42,078 nucleotides of DNA from NCBI RefSeq assembly GCF_014202895.1, contig NZ_JACHHV010000016.1, positions 1-42,078 of the forward strand, written 5' to 3'. The notes below the pieces were generated by a model that saw only the letters and a list, made by a program, of their open reading frames with translations, ran no database searches and was not told the DNA's origin. Both the position numbers and the translations under genes were made by a program. Below are positions 8,413 to 17,693 of the stretch, piece by piece. Position 1 is the stretch's first letter, and every line of letters begins with the position of its first letter. Origin of the DNA: Lactovum miscens (lineage in GTDB: Bacteria > Bacillota > Bacilli > Lactobacillales > Streptococcaceae).

Positions 8413-9696
8413 TTAATTGAAGTTAGAAGTTTGATTTTCCCACTCTTGTGACATAAACTTTTCACTATTTATTTTATAATCGAGCATTTTAGGCTTAGAT
8501 TTCATAAATTTTTGAATTGAAAGACTCGCATCTAGCCAGCCCAATGATCCAAAATGATCTGTATCTCCAATAAAATAGGGTGTATTGTACTCATTTGTAA
8601 AATCTGAAATTGTCGTAAAACCTTGAGACTTTAATTGAGCTGTTATTTTGTCGCTAAACTCTTGTAACATTGAAAATGACAGGCCTGTGTACTGATACCA
8701 CATTTGATTCACGGGCTGAATTATAAATTGAACGTCATCGTGATTTTTTGCAAAAAGTTCAAGCAAAGCTTGAAAATCAGTATATTCAGGGCTTTTTAAA
8801 TAGCTTACAAATTTCTGGTATCCTCTCATGCTTTTCCAACGATGCCTCAAATTTTTTTGCCAAACACTGTTGTTAATCATAAATGGATTATTATTTTGAA
8901 TCCTCATTGCATACCTTATAGCATTCCGACTAAGTAATATATCTTTTTGACGCACTGGCAAACTTTTGGCAAGTTGGATTGCTGACGCTAAATTATTTTT
9001 CCGCTTACTTCTTGCAATACTAACACCAGAAAATAGATTGTCTTCTTTTTTCCATGATTCCTCTGAGAGAACAACGAGAGCTTTCAAAGCTGGGTTGATA
9101 CTCTTTCCTTTTTCTAAGGCCATTAAACTGTCAGAAATTAACAAATCATCTGAAGCACCCTTAAAATTAAGTAATCGTTTGGCTAATATTTGTGTGCTCA
9201 AATCATTTGCATTGGCTGAAGCCAGCCAAGAATATATTTCACCTTTTGAAATAAATTGATCAAATGCAGATTCATTTAAACCATTCTGCGTAAACCATTG
9301 TGGGCTTATAATAAAAACAATTTTTCTATTTTTAAGTTCATTAGCAACTGAATTTACGTAAAAAAAATGTGTCAATGGTGATGTTCCAGGCATTCCAACT
9401 AAATATGGTGTATATCCAGATGGATATTTTTTAAAAAAGCTCGTTGGATGATAAGGGTTTACATGCTCCAACTCAGATGATCCCAATATTGGCAAATAAT
9501 TTGAATTGTTTAAAGCTTGAGCTTTTGCAGAATAACCAATAAAATTTAGACGATTTCCAGGATCAGCAGCAAATTCATTGAGCTGATGCTTTGAATAGTT
9601 GGGGGTCACATTAAACGGAAAAAAAATCAATAATAGAACTAAAAGAACAGCAGTTAGAAAAGGTGCTAATTCTTTCAGAAGATTATTATTTTTCAT
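8413..9696 (-). CDS. dltD: D-alanyl-lipoteichoic acid biosynthesis protein DltD
   Basis: This 427-aa protein has one N-terminal membrane anchor (about 13-30) and an extracellular SGNH-like esterase domain. The nucleophile region GSSELEH is at 72-78, and the late Asp/His pair is in GDTDHFGSLGW near the C-terminus. DltD acts outside the membrane in the final transfer of D-alanine to teichoic acids. It is last in the operon and overlaps dltC by 11 bp, then meets a terminator. Length and order are those expected of the family. Confidence 0.95.
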   Translation of the reverse strand: MKNNNLLKELAPFLTAVLLVLLLIFFPFNVTPNYSKHQLNEFAADPGNRLNFIGYSAKAQALNNSNYLPILGSSELEHVNPYHPTSFFKKYPSGYTPYLVGMPGTSPLTHFFYVNSVANELKNRKIVFIISPQWFTQNGLNESAFDQFISKGEIYSWLASANANDLSTQILAKRLLNFKGASDDLLISDSLMALEKGKSINPALKALVVLSEESWKKEDNLFSGVSIARSKRKNNLASAIQLAKSLPVRQKDILLSRNAIRYAMRIQNNNPFMINNSVWQKNLRHRWKSMRGYQKFVSYLKSPEYTDFQALLELFAKNHDDVQFIIQPVNQMWYQYTGLSFSMLQEFSDKITAQLKSQGFTTISDFTNEYNTPYFIGDTDHFGSLGWLDASLSIQKFMKSKPKMLDYKINSEKFMSQEWENQTSNFN

Positions 9697-9925
9697 TTAA
9701 TTTTTCCTTAACACGTAAAACAATTTTATTTGCTGTATTCCAATTTTCTCTATCCATTTCACTTGGTGGTAATGTAATGTCAAACGCTCCTTCCAATTCT
9801 ACAATGAGCATGATCGCCTTCATAGAATCAAGAATGGCTTCCTCAAACAAATCCATATTTAAATTTTCACGGAATTCATCTGTCTCCGCAACTCGTTCAA
9901 TAATATCAAACACTTCATTTTCCAT
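9686..9925 (-). CDS. dltC: D-alanyl carrier protein DltC
   Basis: This 79-aa acyl-carrier-type protein has its phosphopantetheine attachment serine at Ser34 in the motif LDSMKAIML. It takes D-alanine from DltA and hands it to the membrane protein DltB. It lies 63 bp downstream of dltB and overlaps the start of dltD. Confidence 0.95.
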   Translation of the reverse strand: MENEVFDIIERVAETDEFRENLNMDLFEEAILDSMKAIMLIVELEGAFDITLPPSEMDRENWNTANKIVLRVKEKLNEK

Positions 9926-9988
9926 ATTTTATTCTCCTTATAAATTTTAGTTTTTAATTAGATAACTACATAAATTTTAAAATTATAT

Positions 9989-11206
9989 CTAAAAATTTGG
10001 TAAAGCAACTTTTAGATGTAATTTATACATAATTGCAATATTTGGAATGCCTGAGAATATCAGGAAACCGGCAAATACAAGATTAATAGTGATAAAAATA
10101 CTTACAGCTGAGGTCCAACGATTACTAGGAATTTTCCATTTTCGTTTTTTCTTCAATCTCAGCCAAGTATCATAACCCATTAAGAGAAAGGCATGATAAA
10201 ACCCGTATACGATGTAAAACCAAGTAAAACCATGCCAGAATCCCATTAAACCCATTGATGCCATGTACCCAAGGTTTGCAATCAAAGCCATATTTTTTGT
10301 CCATCTTTTTTCCATAATAGTCTTCATAAGACGCATGGCTACAAAATCTCTAAACCAAAAACTTAGTGACATATGCCAACGGTTCCAAAAATCCTTAATG
10401 TTTTTTGATATAAATGGTTTATTAAAATTGTGTGGAATATCATAGCCCATAATTGAACTTATTCCAATAACAAAAAGTGAGTAACCAGCAAAATCAAAAA
10501 ATAAATATAAACCATAACTGTACATACTTACTAGCATGCTACAAAAAGAAGGATGAAGTGCAGCTTGAATCGAAATATCATGCAAAATATAGGTATCAAT
10601 TAGGTAACCAATAATATATTTGTACAAAAATCCTTGAAAAATATAAAAAATACCTTTTCCAACCATTTCTGAATAGTTTTCAGGAATGGGATTTTGCAAC
10701 TCTTTACGAAAACGCCTGAAACGATCTATTGGACCTGACGAGATTGTTGGAAAAAAATAAAGGAAATAAAAATATTCTTTCAAAGGGACATCTTTAATCA
10801 AGCCATCTCGAATTTCTAAAATGATACTCACCGTTTTAAAAGTGACGTAAGAAATTCCTAAAAACCCAAAAATTGATTGAGGATGGACTGGATTAATAAC
10901 AGGTGTCAATTTGACAATAAATAATGGAAGAATAGAAAGTAATAAAATAATTAAAAATATTAAAAAAGTATTTTTCTTTAATTTTATTCGATAGAATTCA
11001 TATATCTTAATAAGAATAGTTTCATATATTCCAAATCCAATCAGCGCCCACAATGTCACTGTCCCAGCAAAAGTCAACCAGAGGAAAGCAATTGTAAATA
11101 TAATTTGATACCACATTGCTTTTTTTCCGTAGGCGTGAGCAATGATAATTGGAATTAAAGCTATGCCCAAATACACAAAATAAAATGGTGATGAGTACGG
11201 TTGCAT
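9989..11206 (-). CDS. dltB: D-alanine transfer protein DltB (MBOAT)
   Basis: This 405-aa polytopic membrane protein is of the membrane-bound O-acyltransferase family. The conserved region FWNRWHMSLSFWFRDF includes His278, and GFWHGFTWFYIVYGFYHA carries His325 and His338, one of which is the family's catalytic histidine. It moves D-alanine from DltC-carried thioester across the membrane. The start follows the dltA stop by 1 bp, so the pair is translationally coupled. Confidence 0.95.
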   Translation of the reverse strand: MQPYSSPFYFVYLGIALIPIIIAHAYGKKAMWYQIIFTIAFLWLTFAGTVTLWALIGFGIYETILIKIYEFYRIKLKKNTFLIFLIILLLSILPLFIVKLTPVINPVHPQSIFGFLGISYVTFKTVSIILEIRDGLIKDVPLKEYFYFLYFFPTISSGPIDRFRRFRKELQNPIPENYSEMVGKGIFYIFQGFLYKYIIGYLIDTYILHDISIQAALHPSFCSMLVSMYSYGLYLFFDFAGYSLFVIGISSIMGYDIPHNFNKPFISKNIKDFWNRWHMSLSFWFRDFVAMRLMKTIMEKRWTKNMALIANLGYMASMGLMGFWHGFTWFYIVYGFYHAFLLMGYDTWLRLKKKRKWKIPSNRWTSAVSIFITINLVFAGFLIFSGIPNIAIMYKLHLKVALPNF

Positions 11207-11207
11207 A

Positions 11208-12701
11208 TTAATTTTCTAAAACCTGCTGGGCAAGTCTCTTTCTATCTACTTTACCATTATCATTAAGTGGAAATTCATTTAAGTATACAAACTTAGTTGG
11301 TATCATATAGTCCATAATAGTGTTGAGCAGTTTTCCTTTAAGAAACTTAGTATAAACTCTTTCATCTCCCTTAGTTAATAATTCTTTTTGTGTTTTAATT
11401 GCGGCAATAAGTGAAGTTACTTTATGATTTTCATCAATTTTTGGTATGATAATTGTTTTTTCAATTCCATCAATTCTCAAAAGATTAGCTTCGATATCTT
11501 GCAATTCAATTCTAAAGCCATTAAATTTGACTTGAAAATCAATTCTACCACTATAATGAAGTAACCCATCTTGGTCAAGTGTTCCAGCATCACCACTACG
11601 ATAGGCATTTTCATGATCTATTTCAAAGAAGGATTGAGCTGTTTTTTCTTCATTTTCAAAGTACCCTTTTGCAACAGAGTCACCAATAATAATCAGCTCG
11701 TCATCAATAATTTTAACTTTGACTCCGGGTTTTGCATACCCTAATGGTACTCTATTGTATTGATTTAGCAAATCTTTAGTTATTTGAATTTTAGAAATTG
11801 CTCCAGTTGCTTCTGTAGGTCCATAAGTATTGTAAATGAATGCATCTGGAAAAGCATTTAAAAGTTTTTCAGAAGTTTTTAATGTGAGTTCTTCACCGCA
11901 AAAAATGAATTCTTTAAGCCCTGGATGATTTGATTGAACAAAGGAAGGGTCAAGCAAGCAAATATCAACAAATGAAGGGGTTGAAATCCAAATGTTTATT
12001 TCTGACCGATTGATTCGATCAAATAATAACTTAAAATTTGTGGTCTCCTCACGGGAAAGAGAAATCAAAGTTCCTGCAGTTGTCAGACTTGGGTAAATTG
12101 AAAAAATTGATAAATCAAAACTATAAAGTGCCTGCTCCAAAAAATTATTGTGTTCAAATTTTGGAAAATCTTCGTTCATCCATCGTGTGAAACTTTCAAG
12201 ATTATCGTGTGATATATCAACGCCTTTAGGAGTTCCTGTTGTCCCTGAAGTATAAATGATATAATTGCTGTCATTTCCAGAAACAGCATGGCTCAGATCA
12301 ACCTCTTCCCAATTAAATACTTTATTTTTTAAATATTTTATTCTTTTTGGGTGAGATAAACTTTCAAAAAATTCAGATGATAGTTCTATGGTTGTTAATA
12401 CTAAGCTAGGATTTGCTGATTGAAATATCATTTCCGTTCGTTCAAGAGGTGTGTGTGCATCAACAGGAATATATGAATGCCCTGTTGACGAAACAGCGAG
12501 CATCGTGGCTAAAGTTAAAAAGTCATTTTTTCCAAAAACTAAAATTGGTCGATCAGAAGGTTGTGCGTCATTAATTTGTTCCATAACTTGACTAATTGCT
12601 TGAAATAAATCTGTATAACTATATTCATCTTTACCTTCTGAAACTGCAATGTTTGTTTTATTATTAAATCCGGCTTCATAAATTTGTTGTAATAAATTCA
12701 A
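11208..12701 (-). CDS. dltA: D-alanine--D-alanyl carrier protein ligase DltA
   Basis: This 497-aa adenylation enzyme has the AMP-binding P-loop motif YTSGTTGTPKGV at 150-161, a YNTYGPTEAT motif further on, and the C-terminal lysine region NDNGKVDRKRL. It activates D-alanine with ATP and loads it on DltC. It starts 12 bp after dltX. The family and length match DltA closely. Confidence 0.95.
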   Translation of the reverse strand: MNLLQQIYEAGFNNKTNIAVSEGKDEYSYTDLFQAISQVMEQINDAQPSDRPILVFGKNDFLTLATMLAVSSTGHSYIPVDAHTPLERTEMIFQSANPSLVLTTIELSSEFFESLSHPKRIKYLKNKVFNWEEVDLSHAVSGNDSNYIIYTSGTTGTPKGVDISHDNLESFTRWMNEDFPKFEHNNFLEQALYSFDLSIFSIYPSLTTAGTLISLSREETTNFKLLFDRINRSEINIWISTPSFVDICLLDPSFVQSNHPGLKEFIFCGEELTLKTSEKLLNAFPDAFIYNTYGPTEATGAISKIQITKDLLNQYNRVPLGYAKPGVKVKIIDDELIIIGDSVAKGYFENEEKTAQSFFEIDHENAYRSGDAGTLDQDGLLHYSGRIDFQVKFNGFRIELQDIEANLLRIDGIEKTIIIPKIDENHKVTSLIAAIKTQKELLTKGDERVYTKFLKGKLLNTIMDYMIPTKFVYLNEFPLNDNGKVDRKRLAQQVLEN

Positions 12702-12713
12702 TTGATTTTCCTT

Positions 12714-12842
12714 TTAAAATTCGTTATAAATAAAATGCGCTCCCCCAGTATGACTGTAGGAATAAAGGTAAAGCAAAATAATAATGATGATAAAATAGAA
12801 CAGTGTTTTCCCCAAAAACTTCCAAATCGTTGAATGATTCAT
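12714..12842 (-). CDS. dltX: DltX, small membrane protein of the dlt operon
   Basis: This 42-codon gene directly precedes dltA. It encodes a short basic N-terminus, one membrane helix (about residues 13-27, rich in Phe, Ile and Leu) and a tail ending HFIYNEF, the usual C-terminal pattern of DltX (DUF3687-type) proteins. The ribosome site AAGGAAGAG is 3 bp ahead of the ATG. DltX is needed for D-alanylation in other Gram-positives, where its C-terminal motif works with DltB and DltD. Confidence 0.88.
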   Translation of the reverse strand: MNHSTIWKFLGKTLFYFIIIIILLYLYSYSHTGGAHFIYNEF

Positions 12843-12903
12843 TCTCTTCCTTTCAAAATTCTAATTGATAATTTCATACTTGTCCCTATCTCTTCAATCT
12901 TTT

Positions 12904-12931
12904 ATTTTATCAAAAAAGTTTTGCATTTCAA
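12904..12931 (-). promoter_or_regulatory. Promoter of the dlt operon
   Basis: On the minus strand TTGAAA (12926-12931) and TAAAAT (12904-12909) are spaced by 16 bp, about 60 bp ahead of dltX. Confidence 0.6.
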
Positions 12932-12940
12932 TTTTCTAGT

Positions 12941-13843
12941 TTAATATATTATTTTTTTGATGTAATTTTGAACAAGTGGTTCTTTTGGGATATTGCCATG
13001 GCTATATTTTGTCGGATAGAGATACATAGATACAACATTTTTATTTTCTACAAGTAAGTGATAAATTGAAAAAGTGTCCGCCCATGAAACTGCACCATCT
13101 GTTTGTTTAGAAAAATTCCAGTTTCCTTCCATAAAGTAGATTTCCGTACTTGAGTTTATCTTTCTGTAATTTTTTGCAATGTAACGGTACATTGGCGTTT
13201 TCAGAATTGGTCCATTTGCAATTACACTTTGTAAGCTTTCTCCAAACTGTAGTTGCCCCTCAGAATTATATTCACCATCAAGAGAAATAAATTTATCTAC
13301 TTTCGGAAATGATTTATTATTTTCATTGTCAATCATATAGTAAACTGCACCTGTTCCTCCAGAAGAAAAACCTACAATGTTTATCTCAGTATAATTGTAG
13401 TGTGTGACTAAGTATCTCATTGCTACTTTAATAGCAGCCGAATAAAGTTCGCCATTTTCTGTTCCTTTTACGGTTGCGAATTCGATAATTGGAGATTTGT
13501 CATCTGGATTAATATTTCCTGAAACTGTGAGTTTATTGTGATCAGAAATATTGACTTGAATGGTTAGGCAATCATTTTTAGTATCTATATTTGGAAAAAT
13601 TCCTCCAAGCAAACTATTCATTGGAGATACATTTCCTCCTGATCCACTAATGTAAATTGTCGGGACTGCACCTTCTTTCTTAGATCCAAAGCTCATAGTT
13701 TCAGATGCTGAGCTGGTTTTTGTGCTTTTTTTCAAATCATTAGCTCTCAGATGACTTGGGGAAAAAACAACTATAAAAAAAACAACCCCAAATAGAACTA
13801 GTATTATCCCAATATATATAATTTTGATTATTCTTTTTTCCAT
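12941..13843 (-). CDS. DUF915-type alpha/beta hydrolase, cell-surface anchored
   Basis: This 300-aa protein has an N-terminal membrane anchor (about 8-28) and an extracellular alpha/beta-hydrolase domain. The nucleophile elbow is GFSSGG (Ser160), with Asp249 in the DGAVSWADT segment and His282 in KYSHGNIPKEP as likely triad partners. This matches the DUF915 family of lactic acid bacteria surface hydrolases. The substrate is unknown. It lies upstream of the dlt operon on the same strand, but the dlt promoter starts in between. A promoter with a palindrome precedes it. Confidence 0.8.
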   Translation of the reverse strand: MEKRIIKIIYIGIILVLFGVVFFIVVFSPSHLRANDLKKSTKTSSASETMSFGSKKEGAVPTIYISGSGGNVSPMNSLLGGIFPNIDTKNDCLTIQVNISDHNKLTVSGNINPDDKSPIIEFATVKGTENGELYSAAIKVAMRYLVTHYNYTEINIVGFSSGGTGAVYYMIDNENNKSFPKVDKFISLDGEYNSEGQLQFGESLQSVIANGPILKTPMYRYIAKNYRKINSSTEIYFMEGNWNFSKQTDGAVSWADTFSIYHLLVENKNVVSMYLYPTKYSHGNIPKEPLVQNYIKKIIY

Positions 13844-13883
13844 TTATTCATTTTTATTTATATCTCTTATATCAACTAAACGA

Positions 13884-13908
13884 TTATATCACAATATAAA
13901 GTTGTGAT
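13884..13908 (-). promoter_or_regulatory. Promoter with inverted repeat before the DUF915 gene
   Basis: The inverted repeat ATCACAA-TATAAAG-TTGTGAT (13888-13908) overlaps a TATAAT -10 element (13884-13889, minus strand) about 40 bp ahead of the gene. This is a plausible repressor site. Confidence 0.45.
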
Positions 13909-14288
13909 CTTTACTGAAAATACATATCTAATAGTTCCTATTTTACAAAGCAAAAAAATTTTTCAAATCAACTTATTGTGAACCGACAAACTCAGTAATT
14001 CGTTCACTTAATTATATTATTATAAGAAATCCAAATTGACCACCTCATAGAATTTAACTTTCGTTTTCTCTGCCACTATTGTTATTTGATTAATCGAGGC
14101 CCAGAAGCCAAATACTAAAATAAACACATTTCATAAAATAAAAATATTAAAGACTTAGCATTCAATTGTGAATAAAATTATTTTTAATTACTTAATTATT
14201 TTTCAGTATTCTAAACATTTTTTTGAAAACAAACACTAACCTTACATCTGTTGAAATGGCATATTTATTTACCGACACTATTTCTTGT
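13909..14288. other. AT-rich intergenic region
   Basis: About 380 bp with no credible open frame on either strand and no strong terminator. I see nothing else in it. Confidence 0.6.
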
Positions 14289-14852
14289 TTATTTCAGTAT
14301 CTCTTCTATTTCATAGTCATCTAAGTCTGTTATTTTTAAAATATCTTTAACCTCATCAGATTCTTGTAATGCAAGATCCATCCATTCAACTCCCCACCAT
14401 TGATTAAACTTATATCCTGATTTTTCCATGACACCAATCTCCCGAAAACCAAATTTCTCATGGAATGAATGACTCAATTTATTGGGGTATGTAATGCAAG
14501 CATAGGCCCTCTGATAATTTAAAAACGTTAGAGTATTCAATAATCTTTTATAAAGTTTATATCCCACATGGTTACCACATTCGTTTTCATCTATATAAAT
14601 AGATAATTCAACCACCCAATCATAGGCTTTACGTTCCCGGTAACGATTGGCATAAGCATAGCCTATAATTTTATCATTATCGTCCATCACAATGATATAT
14701 GGAAATATAGATGATATTTTGATAATTCTTTGCCTAAATTCCTCAATGCTTGGAACTTCGTATTCAAAAGTAATCGCAGTCTTTTCAACATACGGTTTGT
14801 AAATTTTTAACAAATTCGGAGCATCTTCTCCTCGTGCAAGTCTGTATTTCAT
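14289..14852 (-). CDS. GNAT acetyltransferase, phosphinothricin-acetyltransferase-like
   Basis: This 187-aa protein has the N-terminal pattern of the PAT group (YVEKTAITFEYEVPSIEEF at 22-40), the YAYANRYRERKAYDWVVELSIY stretch in the middle, an acetyl-CoA loop around NECGNHVGYKLY, and a C-terminal GVMEKSGYKFNQWWGVEWM typical of the same group. These enzymes N-acetylate small amines or amino acid analogues, and the substrate is not known here. It is a single gene with no operon partner. Confidence 0.8.
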   Translation of the reverse strand: MKYRLARGEDAPNLLKIYKPYVEKTAITFEYEVPSIEEFRQRIIKISSIFPYIIVMDDNDKIIGYAYANRYRERKAYDWVVELSIYIDENECGNHVGYKLYKRLLNTLTFLNYQRAYACITYPNKLSHSFHEKFGFREIGVMEKSGYKFNQWWGVEWMDLALQESDEVKDILKITDLDDYEIEEILK

Positions 14853-14920
14853 TTAGATATTATAGCACTTTGAATACATAGTAGACTTCTTCAAAATCTG
14901 TATAAACCGTTTTTATTTAA

Positions 14921-14940
14921 AAATGGACCGAGGTCCATTT
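14921..14940 (-). terminator. Terminator of the ABC exporter operon
   Basis: A perfect hairpin AAATGGACC-GA-GGTCCATTT lies 4 bp beyond the permease stop and is followed by T-rich sequence on the minus strand. Confidence 0.85.
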
Positions 14941-14944
14941 TTTC

Positions 14945-16582
14945 TTATTCAGAGATAAGATCACGGCGACGATAACCAACAAGCCCAATGACAGTAAATA
15001 GTAATGCAATCAGAAGAATATACATTACCACTGACCAATTTGGTGTATTTGGCATTACGGTTGACGAGGGCAACTTCATCAAATTATTGAAAATATTAAT
15101 ATTTAAGACCCAGTTAGGAAAATCAAGTAGTTTTCCTATGATTCCTATGAAGAAAGCAACTGCCATATACACCCATATCAGACTGGCAGAACGTGGAAGA
15201 AATGCTATTAATAGGCTCAACAAGCTAAGAATAAAGAAAATTCCAAAGACCCAGGCCAAACCCGATTCAAAAATTTTACTTGCTGAAATGACATTTGAAC
15301 TATTTTGTTGGGACAAATAAAGTCCAAAGATACCTGAAAACTGAGCCAGAGCACCTAACCCCCATGCGATAGCTACATAATTTAAATATACTTTGAATCG
15401 AGAAATTGGCATTGAATAAATTTGTTCTTGACGGTTTTTCCTTTCTTCTGAAATCATCCTAAATAATGAAGCAATTGCAAAACAGCTTGAAATAAGAGCC
15501 AGCACAAGATAAACTGTCCCCAAAAACTCTTGTTCCATCAGGGCTGAATCAGTCGTTGAAGTAATTGACAAAATTTTTGTCACGTAGTTATTTTTTGAAG
15601 CACCTCCTACTAGACTACCAATTTTATCAGTCATTGAACCATATGTAATACCTAAAACAAAAAGGCCTAAAATCCAAACGAAAATAGATGTTCTTTGTTG
15701 ATGAAATACCAATCCAGTAAAATTATGTAATAAGTGTCCTGCATGAGCCTTGCCACGAGTCTCTTGTATGTAGCCCGCCGCCAAATCTCGTTTAAGTTCA
15801 AGTATGTAGCTAATAATTAAAGCGAATAAAGAAAGAGCAAGTGTTAGTGCAATTGGAAGCCAATTGTCTTCAACATAAACTCCTGTTAGATAGCACCAAG
15901 ATAATGGGTTAAGCCAGCTGAGGCTTTCGTTACTAATATCAGTTCCCATGCGAACAATATAAAGAACAAAGAAGAGGCCTATTGCATTTCCTTTTGCAGA
16001 TCCCGATTCTGGAAAAATTTGAGCTAAGAGCAAGGCTAACATCCCCCACATGAAACTTTGTGATGTAATTGTTGATGAAAAAAGTAGATTATCTGTAAAA
16101 ATACCCATTCCTGCTGCGCCTTGAACTTGAATTGATCCTGCAAGCAAAAAAGTCATAAACAATTGAAGAACAAAAAGTTCAATTACTAAGGCAGTTGTGT
16201 TAGCTAATTTACCAATCTGGAAGCTTCGAAGCAATTCAGCAATTCCCTCTTCCTCATCCTTACGTGTCCGATTGACCACATAAACAATCGTAATAATAGC
16301 AAATACCATAACTGTTATCAAAGGCATAAGACTGCCAAATGCAGCGGCACCAGTAAATTGTTTAGGTCCAGTCACAAGAGTTGGTCCAAAAAGGCTGACA
16401 AGAGCGGGTCCATTAAAAAGGCTATACATAGATGCTTGATTAACTGGAGTAATTGCCACTTCTAACTTACCAACGCCCGACGCAGCAAAAGCAATCAGCG
16501 CAATTACCCAAAGAATAAATTTGACCCAATCACGCTTGAACAGTGTACGCATCATCATGGTTGTATTATTGAATACTAACAT
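14945..16582 (-). CDS. ABC exporter permease (ABC-2 type, multidrug/antibiotic)
   Basis: This 545-aa membrane protein has about twelve hydrophobic segments arranged as two six-helix halves (helices near 19-38, 84-105, 130-150, 172-190, and again from about 300 on). This is the shape of the COG3559-type exporter permeases for polyketide or other hydrophobic drugs. It lies 24 bp downstream of its ATPase gene. With the divergent TetR gene it makes an inducible efflux unit. The substrate is not identifiable. Confidence 0.8.
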   Translation of the reverse strand: MLVFNNTTMMMRTLFKRDWVKFILWVIALIAFAASGVGKLEVAITPVNQASMYSLFNGPALVSLFGPTLVTGPKQFTGAAAFGSLMPLITVMVFAIITIVYVVNRTRKDEEEGIAELLRSFQIGKLANTTALVIELFVLQLFMTFLLAGSIQVQGAAGMGIFTDNLLFSSTITSQSFMWGMLALLLAQIFPESGSAKGNAIGLFFVLYIVRMGTDISNESLSWLNPLSWCYLTGVYVEDNWLPIALTLALSLFALIISYILELKRDLAAGYIQETRGKAHAGHLLHNFTGLVFHQQRTSIFVWILGLFVLGITYGSMTDKIGSLVGGASKNNYVTKILSITSTTDSALMEQEFLGTVYLVLALISSCFAIASLFRMISEERKNRQEQIYSMPISRFKVYLNYVAIAWGLGALAQFSGIFGLYLSQQNSSNVISASKIFESGLAWVFGIFFILSLLSLLIAFLPRSASLIWVYMAVAFFIGIIGKLLDFPNWVLNINIFNNLMKLPSSTVMPNTPNWSVVMYILLIALLFTVIGLVGYRRRDLISE

Positions 16583-16606
16583 TATTTTAACCTTTCTTAT
16601 GCAATC

Positions 16607-17497
16607 CTATCTTGCTACTTGCGTGTAATGATGCATGAAAAGCTCTTCGAGAGTTTGGGGATTTGAGTCAATCTTTATAACTTGGTAAGGAAGTAGAGTG
16701 GCCAATACATCTTGTATCTTATCTGAATCAGCTTGAAATACAGCTTTATTTCCTTCTATCTTAAGATCATGAATCATTTCAAGATTGCTGAAGCCTGTTA
16801 TTGGAATCTTAGTTTCAACCTTAAATTCATAACGGGTCAAATGACGCATTTCTTCTAAGCTACCATATTCGACAATTTTACCATCTGAAATAATGGCAAT
16901 TTTATCACAAAGACGTTCAACTTCTGACAGAATATGGGAGCTTAAAAGAATTGACTTTCCTTCTGATTTGAGTCGAGAGACTTCTTCTTGAAAGACTACC
17001 TCCATCAGGGGATCAAGTCCTGAAGTGGGCTCATCAAAAATGTAAAGTTCAGCATTGCTAGCTAAGGCTGCAATTAAAGCGACTTTTTGGCGATTTCCTT
17101 TAGAGTATGAACGAGCCTTTTTTTTTGGATCAAATTCGAACTTTTTTATCAACACGTCACGACGGACATCATCAAAACTTCCATGCATATTCAAAAGCAT
17201 GTCAATTATTTCACCACCTGTGAGATTTGGCCAAAGATAGACATCACCTGGCACATAAGCAATATCTTTGTGAATCTTAATTGAATCAGACCAGACATCT
17301 TTTCCAAAAATTTTTGCAGATCCCCCTGATGCTTTGATAATACCAAGTAAAACACGAATCGTTGTTGATTTTCCAGCTCCATTTGGACCAACATAGCCCA
17401 GTACTTCACCTTTTTCAATATCAAAAGTGATGCCTTTGAGAGCCTCAACTGAGCCAAAGCACTTCTTTAAACTCCTAATTTCAACAAGCTTAGTCAT
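16607..17497 (-). CDS. ABC exporter ATP-binding protein
   Basis: This 296-aa ATPase has Walker A GPNGAGKST near residue 40, a signature-like YSKGNRQKVAL, Walker B LYIFDEPTSGLDPL and the switch-histidine region LLSSHILSEVERL. It belongs to the CcmA/DrrA-like drug-export class. I place the start at MTKLVEI because a strong ribosome site (GGAAAGGGGAG) is 6 bp ahead; a longer frame beginning at 17524 would swallow that site. It is first in a two-gene operon under a promoter that overlaps TetR operators. Confidence 0.9.
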   Translation of the reverse strand: MTKLVEIRSLKKCFGSVEALKGITFDIEKGEVLGYVGPNGAGKSTTIRVLLGIIKASGGSAKIFGKDVWSDSIKIHKDIAYVPGDVYLWPNLTGGEIIDMLLNMHGSFDDVRRDVLIKKFEFDPKKKARSYSKGNRQKVALIAALASNAELYIFDEPTSGLDPLMEVVFQEEVSRLKSEGKSILLSSHILSEVERLCDKIAIISDGKIVEYGSLEEMRHLTRYEFKVETKIPITGFSNLEMIHDLKIEGNKAVFQADSDKIQDVLATLLPYQVIKIDSNPQTLEELFMHHYTQVAR

Positions 17498-17554
17498 TTT
17501 AACTCCCCTTTCCAAACCTTGCATTAGAATTTTATAATTACAATAACGCTAAAA

Positions 17555-17581
17555 ATGAACTATTTCATATCTATAGTTCAT
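17555..17581 (-). promoter_or_regulatory. TetR operator 1 (efflux operon side)
   Basis: The inverted repeat ATGAACTAT-9 bp-ATAGTTCAT lies about 60 bp ahead of the ATPase gene. The same half-site recurs at 17638 and 17664, so the motif is shared across the divergent region. Confidence 0.65.
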
Positions 17582-17637
17582 ATTTTACTTTATTATATTT
17601 AAAAGTCAATAATTTATGAGCTATTTCTAAAGGTAAA

Positions 17638-17672
17638 GTTCATGATGAACCATTTGCATTGACATAGTTCAT
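17638..17672 (+). promoter_or_regulatory. TetR operator 2 and tetR promoter
   Basis: The palindrome GTTCATGATGAAC (17638-17650) and a further half-site ATAGTTCAT (17664-17672) flank a TTGACA -35 (17659-17664), which is 17 bp from a TAGTAT -10 at 17682-17687. Repressor bound here would block tetR itself as well as the efflux operon. Confidence 0.6.
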
Positions 17673-17693
17673 TAATTGTACTAGTATTTAATC